DNA from: Dipylidium caninum
Lineage: Eukaryota; Platyhelminthes; Cestoda; Cyclophyllidea; Dipylidiidae
DNA: 64,000 bases
Direction of reading: 5' to 3'
NCBI GenBank assembly: GCA_017562135.1
Contig: QEYB01000556.1
Location: forward strand, 62,001 to 126,000
The notes under the pieces were generated by a model. It was not told where the DNA came from. It did no database searches and was given only the letters and a program-made list of their open reading frames with translations. How positions within the stretch are numbered: the first letter of the stretch is position 1; each line of letters starts with the position of its first letter. The position numbers were made by a program, and so were the translations under genes. Below are positions 24,056 to 46,167 of the stretch, in pieces.

Positions 24056-27000
24056 CACCTTTCTAAACTATTGCGCAATATGTTGCATTCAGACTTATCC
24101 AGGCGTGCTGTTACACGAAAAAGTTGAGTATTAAGGTTATTTAGTTACAATTTGGCCGGGAAACACACCCCTACCATTGACGTGAAGGAAACACCTTTTT
24201 CATTACTGGTCTCCTTGCTACTATATTCTGTCGGCCTGCGATGTTGGTCTAGCAACCATGCGAATATTGCAGGGAAGCATTTTTCGCCTGGCTACTGAAC
24301 CCTGTTTGCGGTTGCCGCAGTTTCCGATCAGTCAGATTGTCGGAGTCTGAGCTTCGCGAAAGTGGACGCCACGTCAGAGAGCCCCGGCCGAGACTTCACT
24401 GGCCTCAAATCGCGACCACGAATAGTATCGTGCGCCAGTGAAGTGACTCCATTTCCCCTGACCTACGGAAATGTTTATGTTAGAGCGCTCCTAAGTGACA
24501 TTATTAGTAGTATTGCAGCGAGCACTGAGGGGACGTCTTTGTTCGAAGACATACTGAGAGTGGTGGAATTATTTTAGCTATCATCACCTTTAAATGAGGC
24601 CTCAGAACAAAGTTGGCCTTGTTTCACCTGGTGGGGGCCGATCTACGGGCTGTCAGGTGCCAGCCAAGTTGAGTGATCCCAGTGTCCATTTTTAATTAAT
24701 GTGTATGTGAACGCGGCAGTGCGGAGCGTTGTGAGGGTAAAAGCCCTCTCCACCACTCCCTTTAGGTCACCATGCTTTTGTTTTCTGTCAAATGTTTCAA
24801 TCACCAGGTAAAAAATTGTGGCAAATAACTCCTCCATTTCAGAAGCTGTTTTAATTTAGTATGTAATTTTACTTGGTGACCATTAATAGGGTGTAAGTTA
24901 AAAATTTCAACTATTTTTACTCCTACCACAGCTGCAAGAGATCTCGCATACTCTACAGAGCGTAAAATACCCCCAGAATTCTACCTACTTTGCTTTCAAA
25001 TTGGCCCACTTATCACAGAGAGCTGGTTGGCTTATCTTCTTATCACCAAGACAAGATTAGATTCTCAGTCTTCAAACTTGGAGCTCGGATATGCGTATTG
25101 GTAGTCGAAAATGCACATTTCTGAGCTCTCGTCCCCTTCGTGAATCTTCATTCTACCATCACTCCAGTTATAAAAGTTCATCTACTTATTATTCTTTCTG
25201 TTAACTTTACTGTGCCTCATAAACTAAAAAAATAAGTTGGAGGCGGATGGGCGCGGCCCCATGAGACCCGCTATTTCGTCGTCTTCCATGAATGAGCCTT
25301 GGCGGAGGTGTTCTCATCTCGGAGATATTTACGTAAAATAACTTGACCTCCACCTGCAACCGTCCTTCATGGCTGTCATCAGACGCACCTACAAATTACG
25401 TTATGACTTTGTTCACCAATTACTGAGGCAAGAGCTCGTTAAGCAAAGACTTTGGTTTTCGGTAAATGGCCCGCTTGTAGAGTATCTCGACAATGAAAGT
25501 GCGGCCCACCCATTTATCGTCCATCGGTGCTATCCAGTCTCTCCCTGAAGAGGGTTTTTCTTGAGACGGAATCCTCTTCGAAGTGCTAGTAAGATTATGT
25601 CAACCGTCTTCTCGTCCGCACGGACACCTCATGATTACTTGTCCGCTTGCGAGTTACCCACCCAAGTTTGTCCCCATCATCGCTCGAACCACAATTTACC
25701 GAGTTAAAGTAAAGCCCAGAATTATGCAGAGATCCTTTTGCCCTAATTTTATTAAAAAGCCATAGTTCGCCTTCAAGCTCTGGAATTCCTCCCTTTTAGA
25801 ATGTACATCGCGAAGTTATGCGATTTTAAACCACCTCGGAAAGTTCCCAACTCTCTATTCTTTGTGTGCGATACAACTGATACAGCTTATTACGCCTTGA
25901 CGACGAACCTCCGACGCCCAACATGAGGTGGACAGAGTGAAAATAAATGGGTGACAGGATTACTGCTGACTCGCATTGGCGTGTGGCAAGATAAACGTCT
26001 GTTCTTGAGTAAAATTACTTAGCAGTTGACTTCGGTTTTTAGTCTGCCCGTTCAATTCACCTTACTGCATATTTCGCCACTGAGACCGCCAGAATGCCAC
26101 TATTCGCCTAAAGTTGGTCCCCATCTGCCCCCCTGCGTGATGTGTTCGGGTCAAATAGGGGCAAGTCACCCATGGGGTAGGCCGGGACTTCTGCCCTCCT
26201 CTTCACATTAAACGTAACTTCGCCAACATTTGACAACATAAAAGTCTTCCAGCAGACAAAGTATTGTTCATATCTTGTTGTTTTTTGGGTAAATTCCATC
26301 CAAAGTGAGTTATACGGTTTCATCTCAAAATATGAATAACTCCACCTATCTGGCGCACTAGTCAAAATAAAGCCGTAAATGTTCGCGATTCAATGAAAAA
26401 TGATGTTGAATGCGATGACGTTTTATCGAGGCAGATAACCGCATCCAGAGCCTTACCTCCTTCCACTTCCAAATAGCATCAAGACCGTTTATTTCCCTCT
26501 GTGTAGCTTTAGTGATGGTTCAGAGTGGGACGTCGCATTTTTCATGACTTCCACTAGACCAAAGTCAGCAGGGAAAATGTTCTAAAGATCCTCAATGATT
26601 CTCCCATGCAGACGTTGCCGTAGTCCATCATCTGGCCCTCACATGGTTGAATTTGCGCGGATTCGCTACGGGACAGTCATCAAGGCCATGTACCCCTTTT
26701 GGCCAACAGCCAAATCTTATGTGCTGCGTTAAGGCAGCTAACTACCGAAGTGACACCGAATCCTAATAACCTGTAATTGATAGGTCAAGGCTCTGGGGGA
26801 AGCATGTGTGGCTAACGCAAGGTGAAACCCGGGCACCAATGAGATTTGAACGCGGTAACAAAGAGGAAGAGACCCGGTCGGCTGTCTCCCCATAACTTCT
26901 CAAGTTGTGCTCAATGTTGATAATATCTCCTCTTCAGCAAATGTTCCTGCCAGTAGCGGTTGACGTGTGGTCTGTGTTTGACTTAAAGAACCACCCAGCC

Positions 27001-28820
27001 AGATGGTAAAACGAAAACTAGCCCATCTTTCTGATGTAATTTACGAGAATGATAACCTGAGCGATTCGATATCTACTTTTCAACAATGTTCCGCCAAATG
27101 ATCCGGCATGATTATCGACTTATAATTTCTACTTCTGGCACAAACCGATCTGAAAAGATATCCAACGCAACGGCCAAAATATGTGGCCGTTGATCACCGC
27201 TAAGGTAAAGGTGTTATTCCAGTAATATAGTCTGAGTTTATTAGCTCTGTTGTTTTAGTGTATCAGGCCGAAAGTCATAGACCTGAGACAATTGCCATCT
27301 AGGAAGATTTTAATGTACTAACTTATATTAGAATTCACATGCCGATCTTAACTAATAGAAAAATTCGCACTTTATTTGCAAAAACATTAATTATCCTGTT
27401 CATGTAAAGATGAATTGACTGCATTTTAGGTGAATGACTCGCTTTCTCCGAATCCAGGGCAAGGCTGGTATTTTTCGTATGTATACAAGCGGGCGAGTGA
27501 GAGAAGGACAAATCGCGCTTGTCCAATGCGTGCTGCTGGCCAAGGGACAAAGTGGTAGGTTGCCACGCTCTCGCGAGTTCATTTAGGAGCAGCTAACGAT
27601 TTGCATCTGGGCTTGGTGGTGAGAAATGGTGGAATTGAGGTGACTAACTGATAACCTAGGCAGTGTGAGTGGCCATTAACTCAAACTCCCTCCCCGTTGT
27701 ACAATCACACTGTTAACTTAGTCACACTGAATTTAATAGTCAGGTTTGCCTTCTAAACAACCGTACTAAAATTAACATTAATTTCGGGACATTCATATAA
27801 TTTGTGTTAACATAGAAAAGTGCAAATTCCACGTCTGTGACGAATCCCACAGGTCCACCTACTCAAATTCTGAGAGAATATGTGCAATTTAATAATGCCA
27901 AAGTTAGGCAGGAATGTAGTTGTTCGACGCAGTGAACATCACCTGCATCAAAATAATATAAAATAAAGTAAAGCAAAGTACTCGACCGAATTCATGCAAA
28001 CTGTTGACTTGGTTTATCCAAAGTCTTTCGCCTAATTTCGGTCTAAATTTGCCCTGTTGAAAATTCGTTGTTCGCGCTCCCTCATGCAGTCGAAAAGGTG
28101 AAAAATTTTTTCCACAAAAAGCGCAAAATGGTACGTCCTTATCAACGAAGTTTAGCCGAAAAGTCGCGAAGTCTCTAATAACCATCGAAACCTAGTAAGC
28201 GAGTGGGCAGGCTAAACACGGGAGGGTTGGTGGTTTCGTTTCCCTTATATTTTGCATTGCTAGCATTCCAAGAACTTCCCTAACAATGAATTCCGTTGAG
28301 AGATCCACACAAAATTCTTCGCAGTAAAAATAGACCATAATACACCTAATCAGTAAGCAAAGATTTTCGGTGCCCCGCCAATATAGTTTCGTCAATTCTT
28401 CATCTGCACCTTGTATAATTGCAGTGACGACAATATTTTGGGAGTGCAGTACTTCTAAAAAAATTATAATTTTTGAAACTTCTTTATTAGCCACAGGCTA
28501 TTTCGTTCCTGGCATGTACCATGAGGATAAACTCACTGTCATTACAATTCAAAGCAGCTTAAGGCTTAACAACTGCTTCCAAAAGCGCAGTTACCAAAGT
28601 ATAATATGCAACTTGCTTTAGTTAAGGAAAGTATATGGCAGTGAACAAAGTGGCACATTTAACGATAAAATCGTATATGAATATTTCATTATCGGGAATG
28701 TCCACATTATTACCGTTTTCTGACCTTCTATATTTAATAATTAACATGAAGAGGCACCTTCACAATAATATGACGCCCTAGACGTGTCGACCAACCAACA
28801 GAGTGTATGGGGTATGTGTG

Positions 28821-28842
28821 GATCTTTTTCACCACTGTTTAG
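28821..28842 (+). promoter_or_regulatory. Candidate 3' splice acceptor at the CYFIP 5' end
   Basis: A pyrimidine-rich run ending in TTTAG lies only 4 nt before the CYFIP start codon at 28847. It can be a trans-splice site for a spliced leader or the 3' end of a 5'UTR intron. The sequence alone does not separate these. Confidence 0.5.
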
Positions 28843-28846
28843 TGCT

Positions 28847-37876
<9,030 letters not shown>

Positions 37877-39542
37877 AAAGAATTGTACATACCCACACTG
37901 CGATCGTATTTACGCTGTCCATGCGATTAGACAGCGAGACCACCGTACCTCCACTCCATCCCCGCAACCGTATTTGTTCCATTCTCTACCCTGCCTCTCT
38001 TCCTCTCGTCACCACGTTACACCTGCATGCTCCGTTTCGTCTCTGTCATCCTTCCCATGATCTTGCCAACAAATCGTGGTTCCTTCGCCTTCCACACTTC
38101 TTTTGTATGATTTTTACCCACTGCGACAATCGTGCCGCTGCTTGTTAACTCCGACTTCCTTCTTGCTTTTGATTTGTACACACCGACACCTGATTTTATC
38201 AATATTAAATTCCTATATTTGGAGGCTTTGTAGTCCTAAGGTGGATATCTTGGCGGTCAAGATGCGCGTCCCAGGCACGCAGATCGAGTTCACTTGGTGG
38301 TCGATGGGACTTCTGGTGAGCTGGTCATGTCGCCTGTTAACGTCATCGTGAAGCTTTGCTTTTCCTCGCCTCGGCGAGCCTTGGTTAGTTTTGGTGTTTC
38401 CAGGCCGTCAGTGCTCTGTTATTTGATACTGTATTTGGATTAACCTTTTTGTTCGCACTTGGACGTGTGTGACAAGTAGGCCTAGAAACGATGTTAGTAA
38501 ACAGCCGGGTGCATTCGCTTGTCTGACACACAAGGCATTCTCACCGTTTGAGGGCTTGAATGGAGAGCGCAGTTGTTCCGGGCTTAAGGTTCTGCTCACG
38601 CCGAGTTAGAAGTTTTCGGCGGTGGTCGAGCACGTACACGGTGCACGCCAGTCTGGTCCTTTTGAATTTTACGGAAACAGTTCTTGTTAGTGAATGTTAA
38701 TGTCAAGTTTTAAGAAGGAACCAAGAAAGAGAATTTCCCTTGAAAGCTAGTTTACAAACCCCTCTAACATCGGGGGTGGGCCGTGGGCAACAGCTTTGTG
38801 CGCACCACCCCAGCCTGCCAGGTGAGGGCTTTGCGCCACTCTGCGCAGCCGACGCTGCTTCCATTGAGCCCGAAACGGACCAGCTCCCAATTCGGAGATG
38901 GCTGCAGGCCTGCGGCCAGCAGTGTTGCTGCACAGCAGGTCTCGCCAGTGTCAATCCCGTCTGTTGCGTGAACTCTCCAGCCTCGCGGCTGCCACTCTGC
39001 GCCGGCGTGTCGCGTCCGCGGTCGCGGGGACGCACTCACGCGCATGCGTGGGGCGTTTCCTGGTTGGCGGCGTTGAGCGACCTTCGGCGGCCATTGACGC
39101 CTTGCGTTCGGCTTAACAGGGTCTCCTTTTAAAGTGGCAGCAGTTGCCAGATTGCTCCCTGTATTAAAACTAAAAAATACACACAATTGCGTGTGTGAAA
39201 GCATAGGTGCGAGTAGTATTACTATGTGATCTCTTACTTCCAACTTTCTCATTGATATTTGACAGCAACACGTGAAAGTAAACAGGAATGCAAGTTGTTT
39301 TTTAAATATCAGTTTGATTTATTGCAAAATGGATTACTCGGATGCATTGGCGGCAACTGAAGCCCACCGAGGAGGCCATCGTGGGGTGAACGAGAGGACG
39401 CGTTGAGAACCGGGATGCAGCCCAACTGCCGCCAATTGTGTGAGACCGAGGCCTTCCACACAAATCGATAAGACCCATTCAAACAGGAGAAGACGATGGA
39501 ATTTCAGTTCGTGATTTTGCACTTCCATGCTGTAGAAGAGAA
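37877..39542 (+). other. Intergenic region with a CpG-rich patch
   Basis: Follows the CYFIP stop codon. The first part is AT-rich 3' flank. About 38770-39115 is strikingly G+C and CpG rich compared with its surroundings and is open in several frames as a consequence. No protein family is recognised. Confidence 0.5.
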
Positions 39543-40700
39543 ATGGCCCAGGGAAGTTCAAAGCCAGGTCCGGCTGCAGGTGATACCGATATCCCAAACA
39601 CCACCATGCTTGAAGCATTCGTTAATCGAGATAGTGAATTAGGCACTTTGTCAGAACCAAGACCGGCGACGCTTCAAATGAACACGCTTATTGCTTCTCC
39701 TGTCCAACATCGCCAATCAGTGCCTTACGAGAGGGTCAGCACGAGGCTAACCGATTATACTCAGACAGCCAGTATCTTGAGAAGTGTACACGCCACAACA
39801 GTCCCTTTGTCTGGCCGCACCATCGTTAATGCCAGCCGAGATCAGTCCACCCAGTCAAGTCGAAATCAACAAAATAACAACATGCCACCTATGAAGGTAC
39901 CTGGGCATGTAAGACTTCCCTACGGAGGAGAGGAACACCAGAAACTCCCTGAAAACAGTACTCCTCGCCATTCCAACAATGGTAATGTAGGTTAGTATTT
40001 AATAATCATATCAATCGAACACAAATCCGGAAAATTGGAATTGAAGAAGCACTGATTCCCTGCCCAGAACTGCGGCGACCTGCCATAAATTACTGATTTT
40101 TATTTTGCCATCATCCGTTAGGGCATTTCGTCCTACTCTTTTCAAGTTCCATTTCTTGCTCACGTCTGTACACTTAAAGCCACTTGCGATTCTCCATGGC
40201 ATTCCGTTCATCACTGGTCCCTGTTATCATCATTCCACCTGAATTGACCAACCCCTCTCTCTGAGATCTTTCGTACTTGTGCCGTACAAACCATGATAGT
40301 AGGCAGCATTCTTTCTTGCACAAAGTTTTCCATGCTTTCAATCCCGTTAGGTCCTTGGCAGGGGAGGGATTCGAAATGAAAATAAGGAAAATGACTATTC
40401 CGTCCTTGGACTATGTTACCTTTACCGAACGGGTTCGGCCGCGCGAACTTTGTTTCGATAAAAAGGAATATAGCATTAAACGCAACTGTAGGTAATTTTA
40501 CTTATCCCTTCTCTTTGTTCCATTTAGTGCAGCAATTTGGTCCTCGACAATACCTGAGCCCTTTAGATCAACAAGCCATGGTAGCATCGGAAACAGATCC
40601 CCTGATGGCTTGTCGGAAGAACCGCCCCACCTTTTTACTTTCTGCCCTTTCGATAGCATACTTAGTTTGTCGCTTTGTAGACAATAAAGCTTTTACTTAG
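39543..40700 (+). CDS. Putative two-exon gene of unknown function
   Basis: ATG at 39543 opens a 448-nt frame ending at a GT donor (39990/39991). An acceptor after CATTTAG (exon from 40528) restores the phase and leads to TAG at 40698-40700, giving about 206 aa. I recognise no family. The N-terminal part is rich in Ser, Thr, Gln, Asn and Pro and looks disordered. The C-terminal end has a hydrophobic stretch (FLLSALSIAYLVC) followed by a basic/polar tail, as in tail-anchored proteins, but it is short. An AATAAA lies inside the last codons (40683-40688), which is unusual and counts against the second exon as drawn. The intron is 537 nt. The call rests on open frame length, a real ATG, and phase-consistent GT-AG sites. 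A chance frame remains possible. Confidence 0.35.
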
Positions 40701-41828
40701 CATTCACTCATTTTTGAGTAACAACTCACCCCCGAAATCTTCCGCGACATTCGTAATCAATGTATTAATATCCCTCCTCCCATAAAGTCATGTGAGAAGA
40801 TAGCCCTAGTGGTGCGCCTCGAAACGGAGAATCTCATACGCATTGTCAAGTGCGATCCTGCCAAACCCAGTTGGAGGTGGTGACTAAGAGGCCTCGTTTC
40901 AGTCCAGTAACTGCCCGAAAGAAATGAGAACATTCCTAATCCAGTGGAAGGTAAAACGCTGCCGGCAAAAGACACAACGGTGTGATCAACCCCTCGAGCC
41001 TGCAGACAGTAAGAAGAGGCTCGAGGAAAGCGCATGACATTATGAGAGTCCCTCCACTCCCGAAAACATCCCTCATACAGCTGATTCAAATCTGAAGACC
41101 GAGTATTTATTCAAATAATTCCGTCATTATTCTCCTCTTCGGTATTCACTTGTTATTGACGCATTGGAACTCATCACCATCCAGAGCGCAGGAATGATAC
41201 ATCGAGGGAAAAGAATATCGGACTCCAGCTCGGTGGACAAGGCATGCGAATCCCAGCCGCCAGAGCAAACTCGCTCCGGCGACGCGAGCACCAGCGCCCG
41301 ACACGCGTCCACGCCGCAGCCCCGGCCATTGGCCGGTGTGGCGGGGCCCAATCAACTCCTCCCTCGGTCGACAACTCACCGCGTGAAGTTGGTCATTCAC
41401 CCCATCCGTTCTGGACGGGGACGAGAGAAGGGACCTCGGCCGCGCTGCGAAAGGCAGCGGTAGCGACCGTCAAAAGGGAACGAACCGAACGATACAAGCA
41501 CCCCCCACGACCCCCCCAACGGTCAACGGTGTAGAGAAGCCCAAAGCACCCGTAAAATCAAAGCGGAAAACATATATGCACACAATGTATTGATAACAAA
41601 CAGTACAAATTTGATTGTCGATAGACACCTGTACACGCTCAATGGGATTCGGGCTAAACGAAGACCCCTGAGAATCCGGTGTCCATAAATCCTATGACAA
41701 TGGCGACCGACGAGGAAAGATGGGACACATTACGTAGCTGAGAGAAACACGCACTAAAATTCTACTGGGAAGAAAACGCTAAACGGAAAGGGCGTGAAGC
41801 CTCAACATTAATGGAAATTGAAAACCAG
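40701..41828. other. Intergenic region with a second CpG-rich patch
   Basis: Lies between the putative small gene and the 3' end of the minus-strand transporter. About 41215-41525 is G+C and CpG rich, similar in character to 38770-39115. A minus-strand AATAAA (plus tttatt at 41106-41111) is about 720 nt past the transporter stop. No gene is recognised. Confidence 0.5.
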
Positions 41829-44586
41829 TTAATCCTGGGGAGCCAATTGGAGGGTTTTTTGGGCTCCAATGGTGATGGCGTCTAAAAACAGGTGTAAGTA
41901 TATATATACATATATATATGTATTTATGGGTCACGCTCTATCAGAATTAGACTTACCAACTTTTCGCTGGAAAAAAGGGGGTTTTGGCGACCAGGTTATA
42001 CCCAGGAGATAAACGGGAACGCCCGTTGCAATAATTGCACATCCGTACACTGTAAAATAAGAAAGTGGTCAGAAATAAATAAACTTCTTCTCCAAATTGA
42101 ATTATACGCTTAAATAGTCATAATAGAGAGTTTAAAAGTATGATTAAATGAAAGTAAACACACATTGGCAAATTTTAGTATTGATGGTAAATTGGCACTT
42201 TTAGCATTTTTATTGACTTCCACCAGTATATGTTACAACTCTACGTTACTTAGAGAAAGGACGAAAAATGTACACAGAAGTGGCGGTATTCACTAGGCAC
42301 AATATGAATACAGTCGCGTTTTCCTTCAGTGAATTATGGTGCAAACTATGAATAAAAAATCAAGTGGTGATGAGAACTTACGTGATTCCATCGGAGCACC
42401 AACAAAGGAGAAGATGATGAGAAATGCACTCATCCCAACGTATATAATAGGGAATAGTATTGGTACCTGGCAGAAAGGACATGTATTTACACGGCAGCCT
42501 ACATCATCCAACAATTGATGACTCAGCCATTGCCAAGCGTGCGGACACCATCACAAAGGGTGATGGCCTCCAGTTGGAACACGCAGCCCTAACTACCGGA
42601 TTATCGGCTTAGATCTGCATTGATGCCCTATCACAGGTTATAAGGTCAAGCCACAAAGTTTTTACGAACATGAATTTTCTTTCCAAAGCCATCACTTCAA
42701 TATCTGTTAAACCCGTGCGTTTAAAATTAGAAAATAGTTTGGAAACCCTTTAGGGCAGTTAAGAGGACCAACGAAAAAATATACGCTTTTACTTGCAAAT
42801 CAACGGTGTTGAAAGCTCACCCGAACTGGACGAATGGCTTCCTTACGAGTGCTCCGGAAAATAATGACAATAAGGACGGATAGGGAAATCGCCAACCACT
42901 GCACAAAACCCAAATAATTCATCAGCGCGTACAAATCGGTGACCGAGAGGTAGAGCAGCGAGAAAAAGGCCTAAAAGATAAGAGGACATTGTCAACACAA
43001 CTCCCGTAAGAGTATCTCAGATCTAGCTAATTACCTATTTCAATAAAAAGACTACTTTTGAGAAGAAAAGTTCCCAAATAATAGAACAAATAGGGACGTG
43101 AAGAATACCGTGAAGACAACAGCAGGTAACGGCGTAAGTTTATGAATGTGGAGAAAGGCCATAATGCGCGGCATTTGGTTTTCCTCACCCGCTACGAAAA
43201 ATATGCGGGAGGTAGTGAGCATGGCACCATTGACGCCACCAAAAGTTGAAAGTGCAACAAAGATGGACATGATCCACCATCCATGACTGTATAAACGTTG
43301 AGCAAATGTCTGTAAAGGAAAGTGAGGCCTAGCGCGAAAGTCTACATCAAAGGACGTTACACTATGAAAAAAACTTCAATATTCGGAAGCAAGGTATCAG
43401 CATTGTATCATCGGGTGTTCAGATGCTTCAGGTGATACACAAATGTTGAAATATTAAGTCCAAAACAAACACAAAACAGCGCCAAAACGGAACTTCAAAA
43501 ATCTCATTGAAGGGCAACACCGTTCTACATCGATGGAAATTATTGTTAATACAGTGCGGAACTATACAGAACTTTTACTTTGATAAAAATTCCAACTAAT
43601 TCTGATAAATACGGGGAATATGGAATTTAAGGTTACTTCCTCAGAGGGCTTACCACAGCAACGGCTGGTGTCGAGAGGATTTCATTAAGATCGACTGTTG
43701 TGAAGTAAGCAACATTGCACAGAGTGTAGGCAGCCGTCACGAGTAGACATGAAAAAACGATAGCAATGGGCAGATCTCGTTTTGGGTTCTTCATTTCTTC
43801 AATCATACAATTCAGGTAGTTCCAACCAGCATATGCAAATAGACCAGAATAGAAGCCGGTTGCGATGCCGCCCAAACTCCAATCAGATCCTTCGAATGGG
43901 TTACCGAACGCTTCCACACGGCCTTACAAAGGAAACGTCATGATACAATTAGTTAATCCGTTAATGACAGCTGATATAAAGGTACCAAAATACATACCGA
44001 ATCCTATTTGAACAAAACCGGTGATGATGATCATGATAATCGCTATCAGTTTCGCATACGTAAATATATCCTGAACCCGCGTTGATAGGCGCGTTGAATA
44101 GCAATTTATGTACGTAATAATGACTAAAAAGGTTATAAGAAAACGTAACATACGAATGCATGCAGCACCAAGAAGTCTCACGGCCATGTCTGGCTGCTGA
44201 CAGTCGGGAAAGATTGGTTGAAGAATATACTTGGAGAAAGTCATTGCGATAACAGCGATGGTTGCCGGACGCACAACAATGACCTCAACCCACATTCGTA
44301 AGAAACCAAAAAAGGGGCCGAAAGCCTCTAATATATAGGCATAATCTGCACCAGAACGATGGATTAACGTGCCCAATTCCGCATAACAATAAGCACCCAG
44401 CAGTGAGAAGAGACCACAGGCGACCCAAAGAACAAGACTAGCACCAACACTTTTAACGCTTGCTAGAATACCAGTTGGGCTGACAAAAATCCCAGAACCG
44501 ATCATCGATCCTATGATAACGTTGATGCCTTGCACCAAACCAATAGTCTTTTCCATCTGAACACGGCCATTTGAATCTCCACCCAT
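41829..44586 (-). CDS. SLC7 light-chain (LAT/y+LAT type) amino acid transporter, 8 exons
   Basis: Exons in transcript order: 44586-44154, 44123-43998, 43922-43654, 43309-43109, 42970-42821, 42466-42382, 42049-41957, 41881-41829. All are in phase and give about 469 aa, the usual size for heteromeric transporter light chains. The family signature is clear: VQGINVIIGSMIGSGIFVSPTG in TM1, then AYCYAELGTLI, RVQDIFTYAKL, GLFAYAGWNYLN, EEMKNPKRDLP, ALSTFGGVNGAMLTTSR. The loop ILQPIFPDCQQP holds the Cys that in this family forms the disulfide with the heavy chain (4F2hc/SLC3A2), so a heavy chain partner is expected. The role is sodium-independent exchange of neutral or cationic amino acids at the plasma or tegument membrane; which class cannot be told. 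The first intron (44124-44153) is 30 nt, a multiple of three and free of stops. The start at 44586 is the only in-frame ATG before the signature. A possible acceptor (CTGATTTTAG) lies 25 nt upstream. Confidence 0.93.
41897..41920. repeat. AT-rich dinucleotide repeat
   Basis: Imperfect TA repeat inside the last intron of the transporter gene, close to the exon 8 acceptor. Confidence 0.75.
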
Positions 44587-46167
44587 CTTTGTGAATGAAG
44601 TAAGATCAGCACTAAAATCAGCAAAGAGTGGAGTGTCAAAAGGCAGAGAAGCGGAAAACTCTGTGCAAAGAGATATTAGTGAAAAGAAGAGAGCTGCATA
44701 GAGAGATAGAAATTATGGACTTCAGGGGGGGTATGATGGAGATTTCACACGTTCTCCAGTTGGAATCAGAGCAGGAAGCCAAATAGCAAAGTTTTAGAAA
44801 TCGACAATCAACACTTTTGAATAGTGCGTCAGAGATGCACCACCAAAACTTGTATCAATCGAGAACCAACGACGAGCTCACCGAAAGACGAAATCCGCTC
44901 AAATGTGCACAGAGCTAGGGGGTTTCGTTATTTCAACCCCGTAGCTCATTCAAACAGAATAACGCACCCAAACATTTTATCAATTTCTTGCTAAATAACT
45001 TTTGAATACAATAAATAAACTAACATTTTATAATTAAAAATTGTTAACGCTTTTTGTTTGTGGTAAAAATGTGAATTGCTTTAAAAGGTGCAGTTTATAG
45101 TGCTGTCAAGTCTTTTAGTCGTCACGATCAGCCTTTTAATTATTAATATTCTTGGAATATACGGAAAAATAGTCATTACTAAATCATTGGATTAATGAGC
45201 ACGCATCCTAATACCCAGGAATGGGGCCTATCAGAAAGGTTCCTTCTTAATACACACATGACGCACTCGGTCTGTTAATCACGCTAAGCGGGGCAGTTTA
45301 ATTGTATTGTAGTTTCAACAACACGTAAGGGTGAAAATTGTTTGAAATTTAATCGGAACGCCTTGTGCTCCCTTGCCACCACAATGTTGCGTATTTTTTC
45401 CAACTTATGAAACTTTACCTGAAGGTGAACACAAGAGGTTGTCGTAAGTTTGTCAAAAAAACAATGCCACTATTTTTCTCAGTGACAACAATAATTTAAT
45501 GATCTAACTTCGACAAAAGTAACTGTTAAGGCATAAAACTTTGCTAGTCATGCTGGATTCCACTTTTGATATTGAGCCGACTGAAGGCATATTCATAAGC
45601 CGCTCGGTAATTGTCAACCTTTTTGAATATTTGGAAACGGGAGTAGAGTGTATTTCCTGTCGAACTATGTGAATTACCGTTATGAATATTTTACCACTTT
45701 GTCCTCGCGACAAAAGAGTGACCGAAGTTATTGTAGCTTATTCCCATGCCTTGGGATCGAGGCAGTCAAGACTGATCCTCCTACTGAAATTGTGGAAGCC
45801 GGTATTTATTTGCTCAAATCAAGCATATGGCTATGATGAAGTTTTGTTTTCTCTATTGTCGGTGCTCTAACATTCCGTATCGGCCATATTTTGAAGCCAA
45901 CGTTATCTAGATGCAAAAGTCCCATCGGATGCACCACTTGTAAACTCTAGTGACTTGAATAGTCGCTAATAATCTGGGAATGTCAGCCAAAGCCGTGTTT
46001 AGGTGGAGTGTTGAATAATCCTGCCGTAATATCTCATGGTCGAATGCAATTGCATTGGTTAACAGTTCGGTAGAATTAAGAGTCGAAAGTAATGTGTTCG
46101 TATTATGTATTAATAAAAACAAACGGCCGAAATTAGTTGTTTGTATGGTCAACAAGAGTCTGTCTTG
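44587..46167. other. Intergenic region between divergent transporter and VPS18 genes
   Basis: About 1.6 kb of AT-rich DNA. It should carry the promoters of both genes. No coding frame or repeat is recognised. Confidence 0.55.

Larger units (their letters stand above)
22446..28842. other. Intergenic region between the protocadherin and CYFIP genes
   Basis: About 6.4 kb separating two divergently transcribed genes, so it should hold both promoters. The part next to the protocadherin start (about 22.9-23.4 kb) is CpG-rich. A pyrimidine tract of CTCCTCCTCC and CTTCTCTTCC type lies at about 23960-24055. No open frame here resembles a known protein. Confidence 0.55.

Noticed and set aside
38740..39252. 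Overlapping long frames on both strands
   Set aside because: Explained by low stop-codon density in CpG-rich DNA; no frame resembles a protein family or has consistent splice sites.
41164..41534. Overlapping plus-strand frames of about 100 codons
   Set aside because: Same cause as at 38740-39252; compositionally biased with no family match.
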